Shown here piece by piece: positions 1-8,089 of a DNA stretch of 30,326 nt. Numbering within the stretch: the first letter of the stretch is position 1; each line of letters opens with the position of its first letter. The position numbers and the translations under genes are program-made. The stretch is from Clostridium sp. CAG:221. GTDB lineage: Bacteria > Bacillota > Clostridia > Clostridiales > Clostridiaceae. The notes below the pieces were generated by a model. That model had not been told where the DNA came from. It was given only the letters and a program-made list of their open reading frames with translations, and did no database searches. Where the stretch lies: NCBI GenBank assembly GCA_000435835.1, contig FR883396.1:1-30326 (forward strand), in the 5' to 3' direction.

Positions 1-1211
1 TTTCCTATTTCTAAACTTCTTATACCTTTTAATAAAGCAGCTTCTAAGTTAGCACCAATGGCCATTACTTCTCCTGTTGCCATCATCTTTGTTCCAAGCT
101 CTCTATCTGCTGTAAAGAATTTATCAAATGGCCATTTAGGAATCTTCACCACTACATAATCTAAAGTAGGTTCAAAACATGCATAAGTCTTTTGCGTTAC
201 TGCATTTTTTATTTCATCTAAACCATAACCTAAAGCTATCTTAGCTGCTAACTTTGCTATTGGATATCCTGTTGCTTTTGACGCTAATGCTGATGATCTT
301 GAAACTCTTGGATTAATTTCTATTACTGCATATTCAAATGAATTTGGATTTAAGGCAAACTGTACATTACATCCACCTTCTATTCCTACAGCATTTATAA
401 TATTGATAGCCGCTGTTCTAAGCATTTGATATTCTTTATCTGATAAAGTTTGAGATGGTGCCACTACTATACTGTCACCTGTATGAATACCTACTGGATC
501 GATATTTTCCATGTTACATACAGTTATGCAGTTTCCGTAAGAATCTCTCATTACTTCATATTCTACTTCTTTCCATCCCTTAACTGATTTTTCTAATAAA
601 ACTTGTCCTATTGTACTTAATTGTAAACCTGAAGCTAAGATAACCTTTAATTCATCTTCATTTTCAGCTATACCACCACCAGTACCTCCAAGAGTATATG
701 CTGGTCTTACTATAACTGGATATCCTATCTTATTTGCAAAAGCTATACCTGCTTCCATATCTGTTACTATTTCTGAAGTGATAACAGGTTCATTAATTCT
801 ATTCATCATATTTCTGAATAGTTCTCTGTCTTCACCTTCTTTTATAGATTCTATGGATGTTCCTATTACTTTTACATTATATTTATCTAATATTCCTGCA
901 TCATGTAAGTCTACAGCAAGATTTAGCCCTGTTTGTCCACCCATTCCTGCAAGTAAGCTATCTGGTCTTTCTTTGGCAATTACTTTTTCCACAAACTCTA
1001 ATGTTAATGGCTCTATATAAATTTTGTCTGCAACTTCCTTATCTGTCATTATAGTAGCTGGGTTAGAATTTACTAAAACAACTTCTACCCCTTCTTCTTT
1101 TAATGCTTGGCATGCCTGAGTTCCTGAATAATCGAACTCTGCTGCTTGACCTATAATAATTGGACCTGATCCTATAACTAAAACTTTTTTAATATCTCTA
1201 TTTAATGGCAT
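1..1211 (-). CDS. carB: Carbamoyl phosphate synthase large subunit, N-terminal part (runs off window)
   Basis: Makes carbamoyl phosphate from bicarbonate, ammonia delivered by CarA, and two ATP, feeding pyrimidine and arginine synthesis. About 403 N-terminal residues are visible of a protein usually near 1,070 residues; the rest lies beyond position 1. The translation opens MPLNRDIKKVLVIGSGPIII and continues with GQAAEFDYSGTQAC, the pre-ATP-grasp fold of the carboxyphosphate half. It then shows RPAYTLGGTGGG, the glycine-rich ATP-grasp loop, and EINPRVSRSSALASKATGYP, the metal/ATP-binding end of the first ATP-grasp domain. The ATG at 1209-1211 has GGAGG at 1220-1224. This ribosome binding site touches the carA stop codon (1224-1226), so the two subunits are translationally coupled. 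The reading frame is intact to the window edge. Identity is certain; only the 3' end is missing. Confidence 0.97.
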   Translation of the reverse strand, partial: MPLNRDIKKVLVIGSGPIIIGQAAEFDYSGTQACQALKEEGVEVVLVNSNPATIMTDKEVADKIYIEPLTLEFVEKVIAKERPDSLLAGMGGQTGLNLAVDLHDAGILDKYNVKVIGTSIESIKEGEDRELFRNMMNRINEPVITSEIVTDMEAGIAFANKIGYPVIVRPAYTLGGTGGGIAENEDELKVILASGLQLSTIGQVLLEKSVKGWKEVEYEVMRDSYGNCITVCNMENIDPVGIHTGDSIVVAPSQTLSDKEYQMLRTAAINIINAVGIEGGCNVQFALNPNSFEYAVIEINPRVSRSSALASKATGYPIAKLAAKIALGYGLDEIKNAVTQKTYACFEPTLDYVVVKIPKWPFDKFFTADRELGTKMMATGEVMAIGANLEAALLKGIRSLEIG

Positions 1212-1223
1212 CTTAAAATCCTC

Positions 1224-2273
1224 CTAAAGTGCATATTCCATAAATTTATCAAATATATATTCGCTATCCTTTGGTCCTGCTGCAGCCTCTGGATGAAATT
1301 GAACTGAATATATTGGTAGTTTAGTATGTTTCATACCTTCCACAGTTCCATCATTTATGTTTATATGTGTTGCTACCACATCTTCTGGTAACTCATTTAC
1401 CACATATCCATGATTTTGTGATGTAATATGAACCCTATTTGTCTCTAAATCTTTAACTGGATGATTGCATCCTCTATGTCCAAATTTTAATTTAGTAGTA
1501 TGTCCACCAAGTGTTAATGCTAATAATTGATGGCCTAAGCAAATACCTACTATTGGTTTTACCCCTACTAACTTTTTAACATTTTCTATTACTTCTGTTA
1601 AATCTTCTGGATCTCCAGGGCCATTTGATAAAAATATTAAATCAGGATTTACTGCTAAAACTTCTTCTGCAGTTATATCCATTGGGAATACTGTGATTTT
1701 ACAGCCTCTCTTTTTAAAGTTTCTTATTATATTTGCCTTTATACCAAAATCAATTATCGCTACATGTTTGCCTGAACCTTCAATTGTATATGAATTTTTA
1801 GTACTTACTGATTTAACAGCTTCTTTATTTGAAAAGCCTTCTATTTTTTCTTTCACTTCATCTAAGGATTCGCTTTCTAAAGAAATAATACCTTTCATAG
1901 TTCCATTATTTCTTAATATTTTTGTTAAAGCTCTTGTATCTATTCCCTCTAGGCCAATTATCTTATTTTGTTTTAAATAATCATCTAATTGCATTTCACA
2001 TCTAAAGTTATTTGGAAAATGGCAGTTTTCTCTTACAATGAATCCTTTTACCTTTGGTGATTTAGATTCTGAATCTTCTAGATTAATTCCGTAGTTTCCT
2101 ATAAGAGGATATGTCATTGTTACAATCTGACCATAGTATGATGGATCTGTTAAAACCTCTTGATACCCTGTCATTCCTGTAGTAAATACAACTTCTCCAA
2201 CACTTTCTTTTAAATGCCCAAATGCATTACCTTCAAAAATCATTCCATTTTCAAGTATAAGCCTTGCTTTCAT
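1224..2273 (-). CDS. carA: Carbamoyl phosphate synthase small (glutaminase) subunit
   Basis: Hydrolyses glutamine and channels ammonia to CarB. The 349 residues match the usual length of the small subunit. The N-terminal CarA domain contains FTTGMTGYQEVLTDPSYYGQ. The C-terminal class I glutamine amidotransferase domain has the nucleophile elbow GICLGHQLLALTLGG (catalytic Cys about residue 244) and the His-Glu pair in QFHPEAAAGP near residue 330. The start has a GGAGG five to ten bases upstream. It is the first gene of carA-carB, with 12 bases between its stop codon and the carB start. An untranslated leader of about 310 nt lies upstream and carries a PyrR-binding loop and a terminator (separate entries), so expression should fall when UMP is plentiful. 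No pyrimidine operon genes other than carAB are visible here. Confidence 0.97.
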   Translation of the reverse strand: MKARLILENGMIFEGNAFGHLKESVGEVVFTTGMTGYQEVLTDPSYYGQIVTMTYPLIGNYGINLEDSESKSPKVKGFIVRENCHFPNNFRCEMQLDDYLKQNKIIGLEGIDTRALTKILRNNGTMKGIISLESESLDEVKEKIEGFSNKEAVKSVSTKNSYTIEGSGKHVAIIDFGIKANIIRNFKKRGCKITVFPMDITAEEVLAVNPDLIFLSNGPGDPEDLTEVIENVKKLVGVKPIVGICLGHQLLALTLGGHTTKLKFGHRGCNHPVKDLETNRVHITSQNHGYVVNELPEDVVATHININDGTVEGMKHTKLPIYSVQFHPEAAAGPKDSEYIFDKFMEYAL

Positions 2274-2379
2274 TATTTAGTCCTCCCTTTAGCTTTATGT
2301 ATAAACTTTTTAAAAATACACTTCTAAGCTTCTCAATGTTAAATACCTTTTTCTTATTTTTTATTTAAAAAAATTCGTA

Positions 2380-2435
2380 AAAAGAAAAGGATAATAGGGA
2401 GATAATTTAATGTAAAATTATCTCCTTATTATCCT
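2380..2435 (-). terminator. Attenuator terminator of the carA leader
   Basis: Arms at 2388-2407 and 2416-2435 pair over 20 bases with a single G-U pair, around an 8-nt loop (2408-2415). Read on the minus strand the stem is followed by CTTTTCTTTTT, a classic intrinsic terminator. It lies 107 nt upstream of the carA start and about 100 nt downstream of the PyrR-binding loop, the order expected of a PyrR attenuator. I could not resolve the competing antiterminator fold by eye. Confidence 0.85.
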
Positions 2436-2531
2436 CTAAATATTTAAAACCGTGGTTAGAAAACTTATTTAATGATTCAACGATGTAACTATAGTTATAT
2501 TGTTTTGCGTATAACATACCTACATACTCCT

Positions 2532-2558
2532 TTCTGGCCTCTCTGGACCAATTTAAAG
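2532..2558 (-). promoter_or_regulatory. PyrR-binding loop (anti-antiterminator) in the carAB leader RNA
   Basis: The minus strand reads GGTCCAGAGAGGCC at 2549-2536. This fits the PyrR recognition consensus ARUCCNGNGAGGYU at every position but the first and last, where a compensating G-C pair replaces A-U. It folds as the known PyrR loop does. The hexaloop is CAGAGA and the upper stem UUGGUC/GGCCAG. A purine bulge AAA sits on the 5' side, and the lower stem is CUUU/AAAG. In Bacillus and relatives UMP-bound PyrR holds this hairpin and so lets the downstream terminator form. Position between a promoter and a terminator ahead of carA supports the same role here. pyrR itself is not in the window. 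Confidence 0.85.
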
Positions 2559-2593
2559 TGTACTTTTTAACTTTTTTATTATTCTTGTATATC

Positions 2594-2622
2594 ATTCTAT
2601 ATTTTCTTCCACTTAATGTCAA
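2594..2622 (-). promoter_or_regulatory. Sigma-A promoter of carAB
   Basis: On the minus strand TTGACA (2622-2617) is followed after 17 bases by TAGAAT (2599-2594). This is a full-consensus -35 and a good -10, with AT-rich DNA upstream. Transcription should begin near 2587, just before the PyrR-binding loop. The TTG of the -35 box also opens a 71-codon reading frame through the leader, which I reject as a gene. Confidence 0.75.
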
Positions 2623-2712
2623 GATTAAATATTTATTTTATACTTTCTAGTATAAGGATATTATTTGCAATTTTTTGCTTTTGCAGAAATTATACCCTCT
2701 TATACACTTATT

Positions 2713-3525
2713 TTAATTAGAAAATATTTTTTCTTTTTCAATCCATTTAATTAAGAACTCCATTACATTATCATCATTACTACATGCAATGTATTTTGAT
2801 AGTTTTTTTAATTTCTCACTACCATTTAACGTGCAAAACCCATAATCTGCCTCTTCTAAAAGCTCCAAATCATTCATATTATCTCCTACAGCTATAACAG
2901 TATGATTTATAATATTATTTTTATTTATAAGTTCTTTTAGTGCTTGTCCTTTTGATATGCCTTCTGGTATCATCTCTAAATAAATATCTGAACTTCTAAT
3001 AAGTGCATCTTCATATTCTTTATGATAACTTTTTTCAAAATTATCTAGTTCTTCTTTACTGCCAATTATTAAAACTTTAGTCCATTTTTTATTCCAAATA
3101 TCATCATTTACTTCATAAACTACATCATATCCTAAATTCTTAAATCTTTCAGTTTGTTTGCAACTTTGAAATATGTAAACTACTTCTTCACTATATATTT
3201 CTATTCCTAAATTAGGGTTATTTTTTTTTATATCTTGTACAATTCTTTTTTTATTTTCTTCTAAATATCTTTCCCATATTACTTCATCATTGTTACAATC
3301 ATAAACTTTTACTCCATTATAAATTATCACTGGTAAATTAACATTGATTTTATTCACATGTCTCTTAACAGATGGTAACATACGTCCTGTAGCTAAAGTA
3401 AACTTTCCGCCATTATTAACAAAATATTTTATTGCATTTATATTTTCATCTGATAATTTTCCTTTACTATTTAAAAGAGTTCCATCCATATCTGATACAA
3501 TTATATATCCACTAAAAATCCCCAC
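2713..3525 (-). CDS. Cof-type HAD-superfamily phosphatase
   Basis: A predicted cytosolic phosphatase of small phosphorylated metabolites (HAD subclass IIB); the natural substrate cannot be told from sequence. Motif I is SDMDGTLLNSKG near the N terminus, with the nucleophile and acid/base Asp residues. Motif II is the Thr of TLATGRM. A conserved Lys is in GISKGQAL. Motif III/IV is AVGDNMNDLELLEEADYG near residue 220, which binds Mg2+. At 270 residues it is typical of the Cof family. I choose GTG at 3523-3525 because AGGAGG (3535-3540) sits 9 bases upstream. The ATG at 3547-3549 would place that site inside the gene. The ribosome binding site touches the stop codon of the upstream dehydrogenase gene, so the two are co-translated. 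No clear terminator follows it before the carA promoter. Confidence 0.88.
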   Translation of the reverse strand: MGIFSGYIIVSDMDGTLLNSKGKLSDENINAIKYFVNNGGKFTLATGRMLPSVKRHVNKINVNLPVIIYNGVKVYDCNNDEVIWERYLEENKKRIVQDIKKNNPNLGIEIYSEEVVYIFQSCKQTERFKNLGYDVVYEVNDDIWNKKWTKVLIIGSKEELDNFEKSYHKEYEDALIRSSDIYLEMIPEGISKGQALKELINKNNIINHTVIAVGDNMNDLELLEEADYGFCTLNGSEKLKKLSKYIACSNDDNVMEFLIKWIEKEKIFSN

Positions 3526-3538
3526 TATCCTTTTCCTC

Positions 3539-4312
3539 CTACTTTTCATTTGTTTTTAATACTATTTTGCGAACTATACTCCTAGGTACAAACTTATTTA
3601 TATTAACTAAAAATTTATTTTTAATTCCTGGTACTATGATTGCTTTTCCCTTCTTAAAGCCTTTATAGCCTTCTTTAGCTACATCTTTTGCCTCCATTAA
3701 ATATTTTTTAGCTCCTTCTGATTTTTCAATTCCTGCTTTTGCTTGGAAGGAAGTCTTAACTGGACCTGGACAAAGACAGCTTACTTTAATGCCATCCTTT
3801 TTAACTTCTTCGTGTATTGCTTCTGTTAAGTTTAAAACATAAGCTTTTGAACCATAATATGCTGCCATTTTAGGTCCGCTACAAAATGCTGCTGTTGACG
3901 CTACATTTAAAATTCCTCCTTGCTTTGCCTTTATTATCATAGGTAAAAAATACTTAGTCAGTTTACTAAGAGCCTTAATATTAATATCAATAAGCGCTTC
4001 TTCCTTTTCCCAACTTATATCCTTGAATTCTCCAAAAGAACCTATGCCAGCGTTATTAACTAAAGTATCTACTGATAGATTATTATCTTCAATATACTTT
4101 ATCAGTTTTTCACATTCTTCCATAGATGATAAATCTACAGATATTATTCTTACATCTATGCCTTCACCCTTTAGCATTTCTTTAGCTTTATTTAATTTTT
4201 CAATATTTCTAGCTGCTAACACCAAATTATGCTTATCTTTGGCAAATAACTTTGCTAGCTCCAAACCAATGCCATCACTGCCACCAGTTATTAATACGTA
4301 ATTACTCAACAT
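3539..4312 (-). CDS. Short-chain dehydrogenase/reductase (SDR family)
   Basis: An NAD(P)-dependent oxidoreductase of the classical SDR family, 257 residues, substrate unknown. The nucleotide-binding TGGSDGIG motif is at about residues 9-16, NNAG is near residue 87, and the catalytic Ser and YxxxK are in NVASTAAF and YYGSKAYV. An Arg after the second strand (LAARNIEKL) hints at NADP(H) preference, which is inference. The PGPVKTSF segment following the active site is typical of the group annotated as DltE/YqjQ-like oxidoreductases. The start has an excellent AAAGGGGGAG site five to six bases upstream. It is the first gene of a two-gene unit with the HAD phosphatase: its stop codon at 3539-3541 overlaps that gene's ribosome binding site. 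A palindromic repeat lies directly upstream. Confidence 0.9.
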   Translation of the reverse strand: MLSNYVLITGGSDGIGLELAKLFAKDKHNLVLAARNIEKLNKAKEMLKGEGIDVRIISVDLSSMEECEKLIKYIEDNNLSVDTLVNNAGIGSFGEFKDISWEKEEALIDINIKALSKLTKYFLPMIIKAKQGGILNVASTAAFCSGPKMAAYYGSKAYVLNLTEAIHEEVKKDGIKVSCLCPGPVKTSFQAKAGIEKSEGAKKYLMEAKDVAKEGYKGFKKGKAIIVPGIKNKFLVNINKFVPRSIVRKIVLKTNEK

Positions 4313-4329
4313 TTACTCCCCCTTTATGT

Positions 4330-4515
4330 AATGATGAATTATGAATTACGAACTTAGATAATGATGAATGATGAGTGATGAATGATGAATTGTGGAATAA
4401 ACTCCTTACGGGAGTTTAGAAAAATATAATTTTCAGAAATTCTGTAAGAATTTCATCATTAATTCATAATTCTTAATTCATAATTTATCATTTACTAAGT
4501 TCATAATTAACTAAG
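4330..4515. repeat. Intergenic palindromic repeat, copy A
   Basis: Copy A of a repeat family seen four times in this window. It starts with AATGATGAATTATGAATTACG and ends with an imperfect inverted copy (AATTCATAATTTATCATT). Between them are two short hairpins: AAACTCC/GGAGTTT at about 4409-4427 and GAAATTC/GAATTTC at about 4436-4454. Positions 4361-4460 match copy B (9788-9888) with only two differences. It fills the gap between the YdcF-like gene, whose stop it touches, and the dehydrogenase gene, and encodes nothing evident. Confidence 0.8.
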
Positions 4516-4516
4516 T

Positions 4517-5113
4517 TTATTCTTTCCTCTTTTTCAGTGAAAAGTTAACTAAAAAGAAATCTTTAATTTGTGCCAATCTTTCTCTTTTTCTATATTTTTT
4601 CATTCTATCATATTGCCTTAAGTCTGAAGCAATACCATATGCTTCAACCCCAATCCTCCTAGCAATATAAATTGCTCTTGGCAAATGATATCTATTAGTT
4701 GATATTATAGCTTTATTAATTTTCAATTTATCTTTTGCTCTAAAAATACTATCGTAAGTACAATAACCATATCCATCAAGAATTATATCTTTTTCTGCAA
4801 TATTATACTGCATTATCCAATTCTTCATAGAAAATATCTCACTATAATCTTCATCTCTATGTTCACCTGTTAAAAGAACTTTTCTACATATACCTTCATT
4901 ATACACCTTTGCAGCAGTAAATAGCCTATCTTTTAATATATCACAAGGAGTACCATCAGGCCTTATGCCAGCACCAAGCACAATAATTACATCATAAGAC
5001 TTTGGAAGTTCTTTTAAATTTACTATATATTTTCTTTCATAGTATTCATATATACCAAATATCGCTAACACAGTTAATATTACAAACAAACAAAAAGCGA
5101 TTAAATAAACCAT
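4517..5113 (-). CDS. YdcF/SanA-type DUF218 membrane-anchored protein
   Basis: A 198-residue protein of the DUF218 (YdcF/SanA/ElyC) family, whose members are linked to envelope integrity; no reaction is firmly established. An N-terminal membrane segment (about residues 3-23, YLIAFCLFVILTVLAIFGIY) is followed by the DUF218 fold. Family motifs are DVIIVLGAGIRPDGTP, KVLLTGEHRDEDYSE and AIISTNRYHLPRAIYIARRIG. The layout matches SanA, with one anchor and the domain probably outside the membrane. The start has GAGGTGAGA upstream. It stands alone, with a palindromic repeat immediately downstream. The lysine/arginine-rich C terminus (SLKKRKE) ends just before the repeat. Confidence 0.85.
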   Translation of the reverse strand: MVYLIAFCLFVILTVLAIFGIYEYYERKYIVNLKELPKSYDVIIVLGAGIRPDGTPCDILKDRLFTAAKVYNEGICRKVLLTGEHRDEDYSEIFSMKNWIMQYNIAEKDIILDGYGYCTYDSIFRAKDKLKINKAIISTNRYHLPRAIYIARRIGVEAYGIASDLRQYDRMKKYRKRERLAQIKDFFLVNFSLKKRKE

Positions 5114-5214
5114 TTACTCTCACCTCTTTTTTCTTTGTAACATAGTATGATATCTTTTTCACTTTTGTACTTGTTTTTCCTTTACCTATAAAATTTTCTC
5201 GTATATTTATATAT

Positions 5215-5240
5215 AAAAAAGAGCTTAGTCAATGCTAAGC
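5215..5240 (-). terminator. Terminator after the ElaA-type acetyltransferase gene
   Basis: Minus-strand stem GCTTAG/CTAAGC with a 6-nt loop, followed within two bases by TTTTTT. It begins four bases past the stop codon of the acetyltransferase gene. Confidence 0.8.
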
Positions 5241-5243
5241 CTA

Positions 5244-5690
5244 CTATAATTCAATTTTCATTTTTACATGTGGGATATGAACTTCATCATATACATCTGA
5301 TATTGCCTTAAATCCAACACTTTCATATAATCCTTTTGCATAAACTTGACCTGATAATACTACAGTATCTTCCTTCAATTCTTCTTTTATAAATTTAAGA
5401 GCCTCTTTTATCATTATTTGTGCTAAACCTTTTCTTCTATAATCATTTAACACCAACACTCTGCCTAATGATATATTGTCATAGGCAATTCCTGCAGGCA
5501 CTATTCTACAATATGCTATAACTCTTCCATTATCCATGTAGAAAACTTGATAACAGTCTTTATCTACTCCATCTAATTCAGGCTCTTGGATGATTTTTTG
5601 TTCCATTGCAAAGACTTCAAACCTTGATCTAGCTATTTCATACATCTCCATAACTGTAAGCTCATCAAATTTACATATCTTAAATTTCAT
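5244..5690 (-). CDS. ElaA-type GNAT N-acetyltransferase
   Basis: A 148-residue single-domain acetyl-CoA-dependent acetyltransferase close to E. coli ElaA in length and pattern; the acceptor is unknown. The N-terminal half has YEIARSRFEVFAMEQKIIQ and ELDGVDKDCYQVF, typical of ElaA. The acetyl-CoA pyrophosphate loop is in LGRVLVLNDYRRKGLAQIMI (R-R-K-G-L-A) near residues 75-94. The end is VGFKAISDVYDEVHIPHVKM, again an ElaA hallmark with the terminal I/P-H. The ATG has GGAGTTAT upstream (AGGAG about seven bases away). It is a single gene with its own terminator and a long AT-rich upstream region that also holds a candidate small RNA on the other strand. Confidence 0.88.
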   Translation of the reverse strand: MKFKICKFDELTVMEMYEIARSRFEVFAMEQKIIQEPELDGVDKDCYQVFYMDNGRVIAYCRIVPAGIAYDNISLGRVLVLNDYRRKGLAQIMIKEALKFIKEELKEDTVVLSGQVYAKGLYESVGFKAISDVYDEVHIPHVKMKIEL

Positions 5691-5860
5691 ATAACTCCTC
5701 CAAATAATATTAAAAATATAACTATTAAAAATAATACATTATCAATAATATTTTTACTAGTTACATGTCTTATTTCTTATACTTATCTAAGTTAATTTTT
5801 TTGAATTTATTTTTAGTATGACATTAAACTGACATATTAATAAGTTATTATAATAGTTGT

Positions 5861-5937
5861 AAAGTAGTTAAAACATTATTATTACCCCTAACCTAGAGTT
5901 ATTTATCCCCCTAACTTAATAACCTTAGGATTTTTTT
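5861..5937 (+). ncRNA. Candidate small RNA with C-rich loop
   Basis: A consensus -10 box TATAAT at 5849-5854 (poor -35) lies upstream of a complete terminator with no reading frame between. Arms 5892-5903 and 5918-5929 pair over 12 positions with one mismatch and one G-U. They are followed by A and seven Ts (5931-5937). The predicted RNA is about 77 nt. The 14-nt loop carries CCCCCTAAC, and an unpaired ACCCCTAAC lies just 5' of the stem, so a near-repeat of a C-rich motif is exposed twice. The plus strand has no gene upstream that would need this terminator. Not matched to any named RNA family. Confidence 0.45.
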
Positions 5938-5993
5938 GCCTTTATGGCTTAATAAACTAGAAATAATTAAAAGTGTACTAAATTAACCAAAAT

Positions 5994-6026
5994 AAAAAAT
6001 AGACATATTTAATATGCCTATTTTTT
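5994..6026 (-). terminator. Terminator after proA
   Basis: Arms 5995-6009 and 6011-6025 form a long AT-rich stem (AAAAATAGGCATATT side on the minus strand) ending in six Ts. It begins at the proA stop codon. The U-tract is present on both strands, so it could work in both directions. Confidence 0.75.
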
Positions 6027-7273
6027 TATTGTCTTATTTGTCCGTTACCAAAAATAATATACTTAACAGTTGTAAGTTCCTTAAGTCCCATTGGACCTCT
6101 TGCATGAAGCTTTTGTGTACTTATACCTATTTCTGCTCCAAATCCAAATTCCTCTCCATCGGTAAATCTTGTTGATGCATTAACATATACAGCCGCTGCA
6201 TTCACTTTTTGAAGGAATGTTTGAGAAGCTTCATAACTCTTAGTAACTATAGCTTCTGAATGCCCTGAACCAAATTTATTTATATGATTAATAGCTTCAT
6301 TTATATCTTTAACTATTTTTACACCAATAGTGTAATCTAAATATTCATTATACCATTCTTCTTCAGATGCTAAAATAACACTATCATCTAAGGCTTTTAG
6401 TGATTCATCACCTCTTATTTCAACATCTTTTTCCCTTAATGCTTCAAAGATAATTGGCATAAACTTTCCTGCTACCTTTTCATTAATTAATAGCTTTTCC
6501 GCTGCATTACATACTGATGGTCTTGAAGTCTTAGCATTAATTATAATATTCTTTGCCATTTCAAAGTCACAATCTTCATCTACATATATATGACAGTTTC
6601 CTGTTCCAGTTTCAATAACAGGTACTGTTGCATTATTAACTACAGCTTTTATAAGTCCTGCTCCACCTCTAGGTATTAATACATCTATATAATCATTTAG
6701 TTTCATCATTTCTGTTGCAACTTCTCTAGATGTATCTTCTACTAGTTGTACTGCATCTTCCACTAATCCTACTGATTTTAATCCTTCTCTTAATGCTGTT
6801 GTAACAGCCTTATTAGAATTTATTGCTTCACTTCCACCTCTTAAAATTACAGCATTTCCTGATTTAAAGCAAAGTCCTGCTGCATCACTAGTAACATTTG
6901 GTCTTGCTTCATATATAATTCCTATAACCCCCATTGGAACTCTCTTCTTACCAATTTGTAACCCGTTAGGTCTAGTCCACATTCCTAAAACTTCACCTAC
7001 AGGGTCCTCCAATGATGCCACTTGTCTAAGGCCATTAGCCATACCTTCAATTCTTGCTGCATTTAAAGCTAATCTATCAAGCATGCTTTCACTAGTTCCT
7101 TTTGCTCTTGATGCTTCCAGGTCCTTCTTATTTGCTTCAATTATTACTTCAGAATTTTTAATAAGAGAATCTGCCATAGCATATAATGCATCATTTTTAT
7201 CTTTAGAAGAAAGATTACCTAAAATATAGCTTGCTTCTTTTGCTTTCTTCCCCAAACTAATTAAACTACTCAT
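6026..7273 (-). CDS. proA: Gamma-glutamyl phosphate reductase
   Basis: Reduces gamma-glutamyl phosphate to glutamate-5-semialdehyde with NADPH, the second step of proline synthesis in the cytosol. The 415 residues match the usual ProA length. Visible signatures are GVIGIIYEARPNVTSDAAGL (cofactor site), the catalytic Cys in KTSRPSVCNAAEKL near residue 255, and the ProA pattern FTDGEEFGFGAEIGISTQKL with RGPMGLKELTT close to the C terminus. The ATG has TAGGAGGT seven to eight bases upstream, overlapping the proB stop codon. proB ends 9 bases before it, so the pair is translationally coupled. proC is not in the window. Confidence 0.97.
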   Translation of the reverse strand: MSSLISLGKKAKEASYILGNLSSKDKNDALYAMADSLIKNSEVIIEANKKDLEASRAKGTSESMLDRLALNAARIEGMANGLRQVASLEDPVGEVLGMWTRPNGLQIGKKRVPMGVIGIIYEARPNVTSDAAGLCFKSGNAVILRGGSEAINSNKAVTTALREGLKSVGLVEDAVQLVEDTSREVATEMMKLNDYIDVLIPRGGAGLIKAVVNNATVPVIETGTGNCHIYVDEDCDFEMAKNIIINAKTSRPSVCNAAEKLLINEKVAGKFMPIIFEALREKDVEIRGDESLKALDDSVILASEEEWYNEYLDYTIGVKIVKDINEAINHINKFGSGHSEAIVTKSYEASQTFLQKVNAAAVYVNASTRFTDGEEFGFGAEIGISTQKLHARGPMGLKELTTVKYIIFGNGQIRQ

Positions 7274-7282
7274 ATTTACCTC

Positions 7283-8089
7283 CTAATTCTTAATAAATAA
7301 CGTCCCTATTTCCTCTCCATTAACTATATCAAAAAGAATCTTTGGATTATCTCCATTGGCTAATACCATATCAACACCAGCTCTTGTAGCTGTTTTTGCA
7401 GCTGTTAACTTTGTGGCCATACCGCCTGTTCCAAAGCTTGTTCCTGCTCCACCAGCACATTCCTCTAATTCCTTAGTAATTTCAATTACTTCCTTTATCA
7501 TCTTTGAATCTGGATTTTTTCTTGGATCAGAATCATAGAATCCATCTATATCAGATAATATTATTAATAGATCTGCTGATACTAATCCTGCAACAATTGC
7601 CGATAAATTATCATTATCACCAAATCTAACTATATTTTCAATTTCATCTATAGCTACTGTGTCATTTTCATTTACTATTGGAATTACCTTATTTTCAATT
7701 AATGTCTCAAAAGTATTAACAACATTTTCTCTTATATGCTCATCTTCCACTACATCTCTTGTTAATAACACTTGGCCAACTATATGGCTGTACTCTCCAA
7801 AAAACTTACCATATATATGCATAAGCTCACTTTGACCAACAGCAGCTGCTGCCTGCTTTTCTTTTATTGTCTTTGGTCTTTCTTTAAGTTTAAGTTTATT
7901 TACTCCTACACCAACTGCTCCTGAAGTAACAAGAACTACTTCTTTACCACTATTCATCAAATCTGATAATACTCTAGTTAATTTTTCTATTCTTGATAAA
8001 TTTATATTACCGTTGCTATATGTTAATGTTGAAGTTCCTACCTTTACTACTATTCTTTTATGATTTTTAATATTCTTTCTATAATTCAC
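7283..8089 (-). CDS. proB: Glutamate 5-kinase, short form without PUA domain
   Basis: Phosphorylates glutamate at the gamma position, the first and usually feedback-inhibited step of proline synthesis. At 268 residues it contains only the amino acid kinase domain. The C-terminal PUA domain of the 367-residue E. coli enzyme is absent, as in many Firmicutes. Motifs: RIVVKVGTSTL near the start, VLVTSGAVGVG, IPIVNENDTVA, RFGDNDNLSA, and GTGGMATKLTAAKTATRAG. The start is GTG at 8087-8089 with AGGAGC seven bases upstream. First gene of proBA. I saw no T-box or other riboswitch in the 298-base region upstream, and no convincing minus-strand promoter. Confidence 0.96.
   Translation of the reverse strand: MNYRKNIKNHKRIVVKVGTSTLTYSNGNINLSRIEKLTRVLSDLMNSGKEVVLVTSGAVGVGVNKLKLKERPKTIKEKQAAAAVGQSELMHIYGKFFGEYSHIVGQVLLTRDVVEDEHIRENVVNTFETLIENKVIPIVNENDTVAIDEIENIVRFGDNDNLSAIVAGLVSADLLIILSDIDGFYDSDPRKNPDSKMIKEVIEITKELEECAGGAGTSFGTGGMATKLTAAKTATRAGVDMVLANGDNPKILFDIVNGEEIGTLFIKN

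Noticed and set aside
2407..2622. Small 71-codon protein gene upstream of carA
   Set aside because: Start is the -35 box of the carAB promoter, the body is a PyrR-binding loop and the stop lies in the attenuator terminator loop. No ribosome binding site precedes the TTG.
2623..2712. Terminator for the HAD phosphatase gene (stem TTATACT/AGTATAA near 2639-2656)
   Set aside because: Stem of seven A/T-rich pairs with no T tract after it; too weak to call.
4361..4392. Short tandem GATGAAT/GATGAGT units considered as a CRISPR-like or tandem repeat array
   Set aside because: Units are 7-8 bases with no spacers and belong to the ends of the intergenic palindromic repeat.
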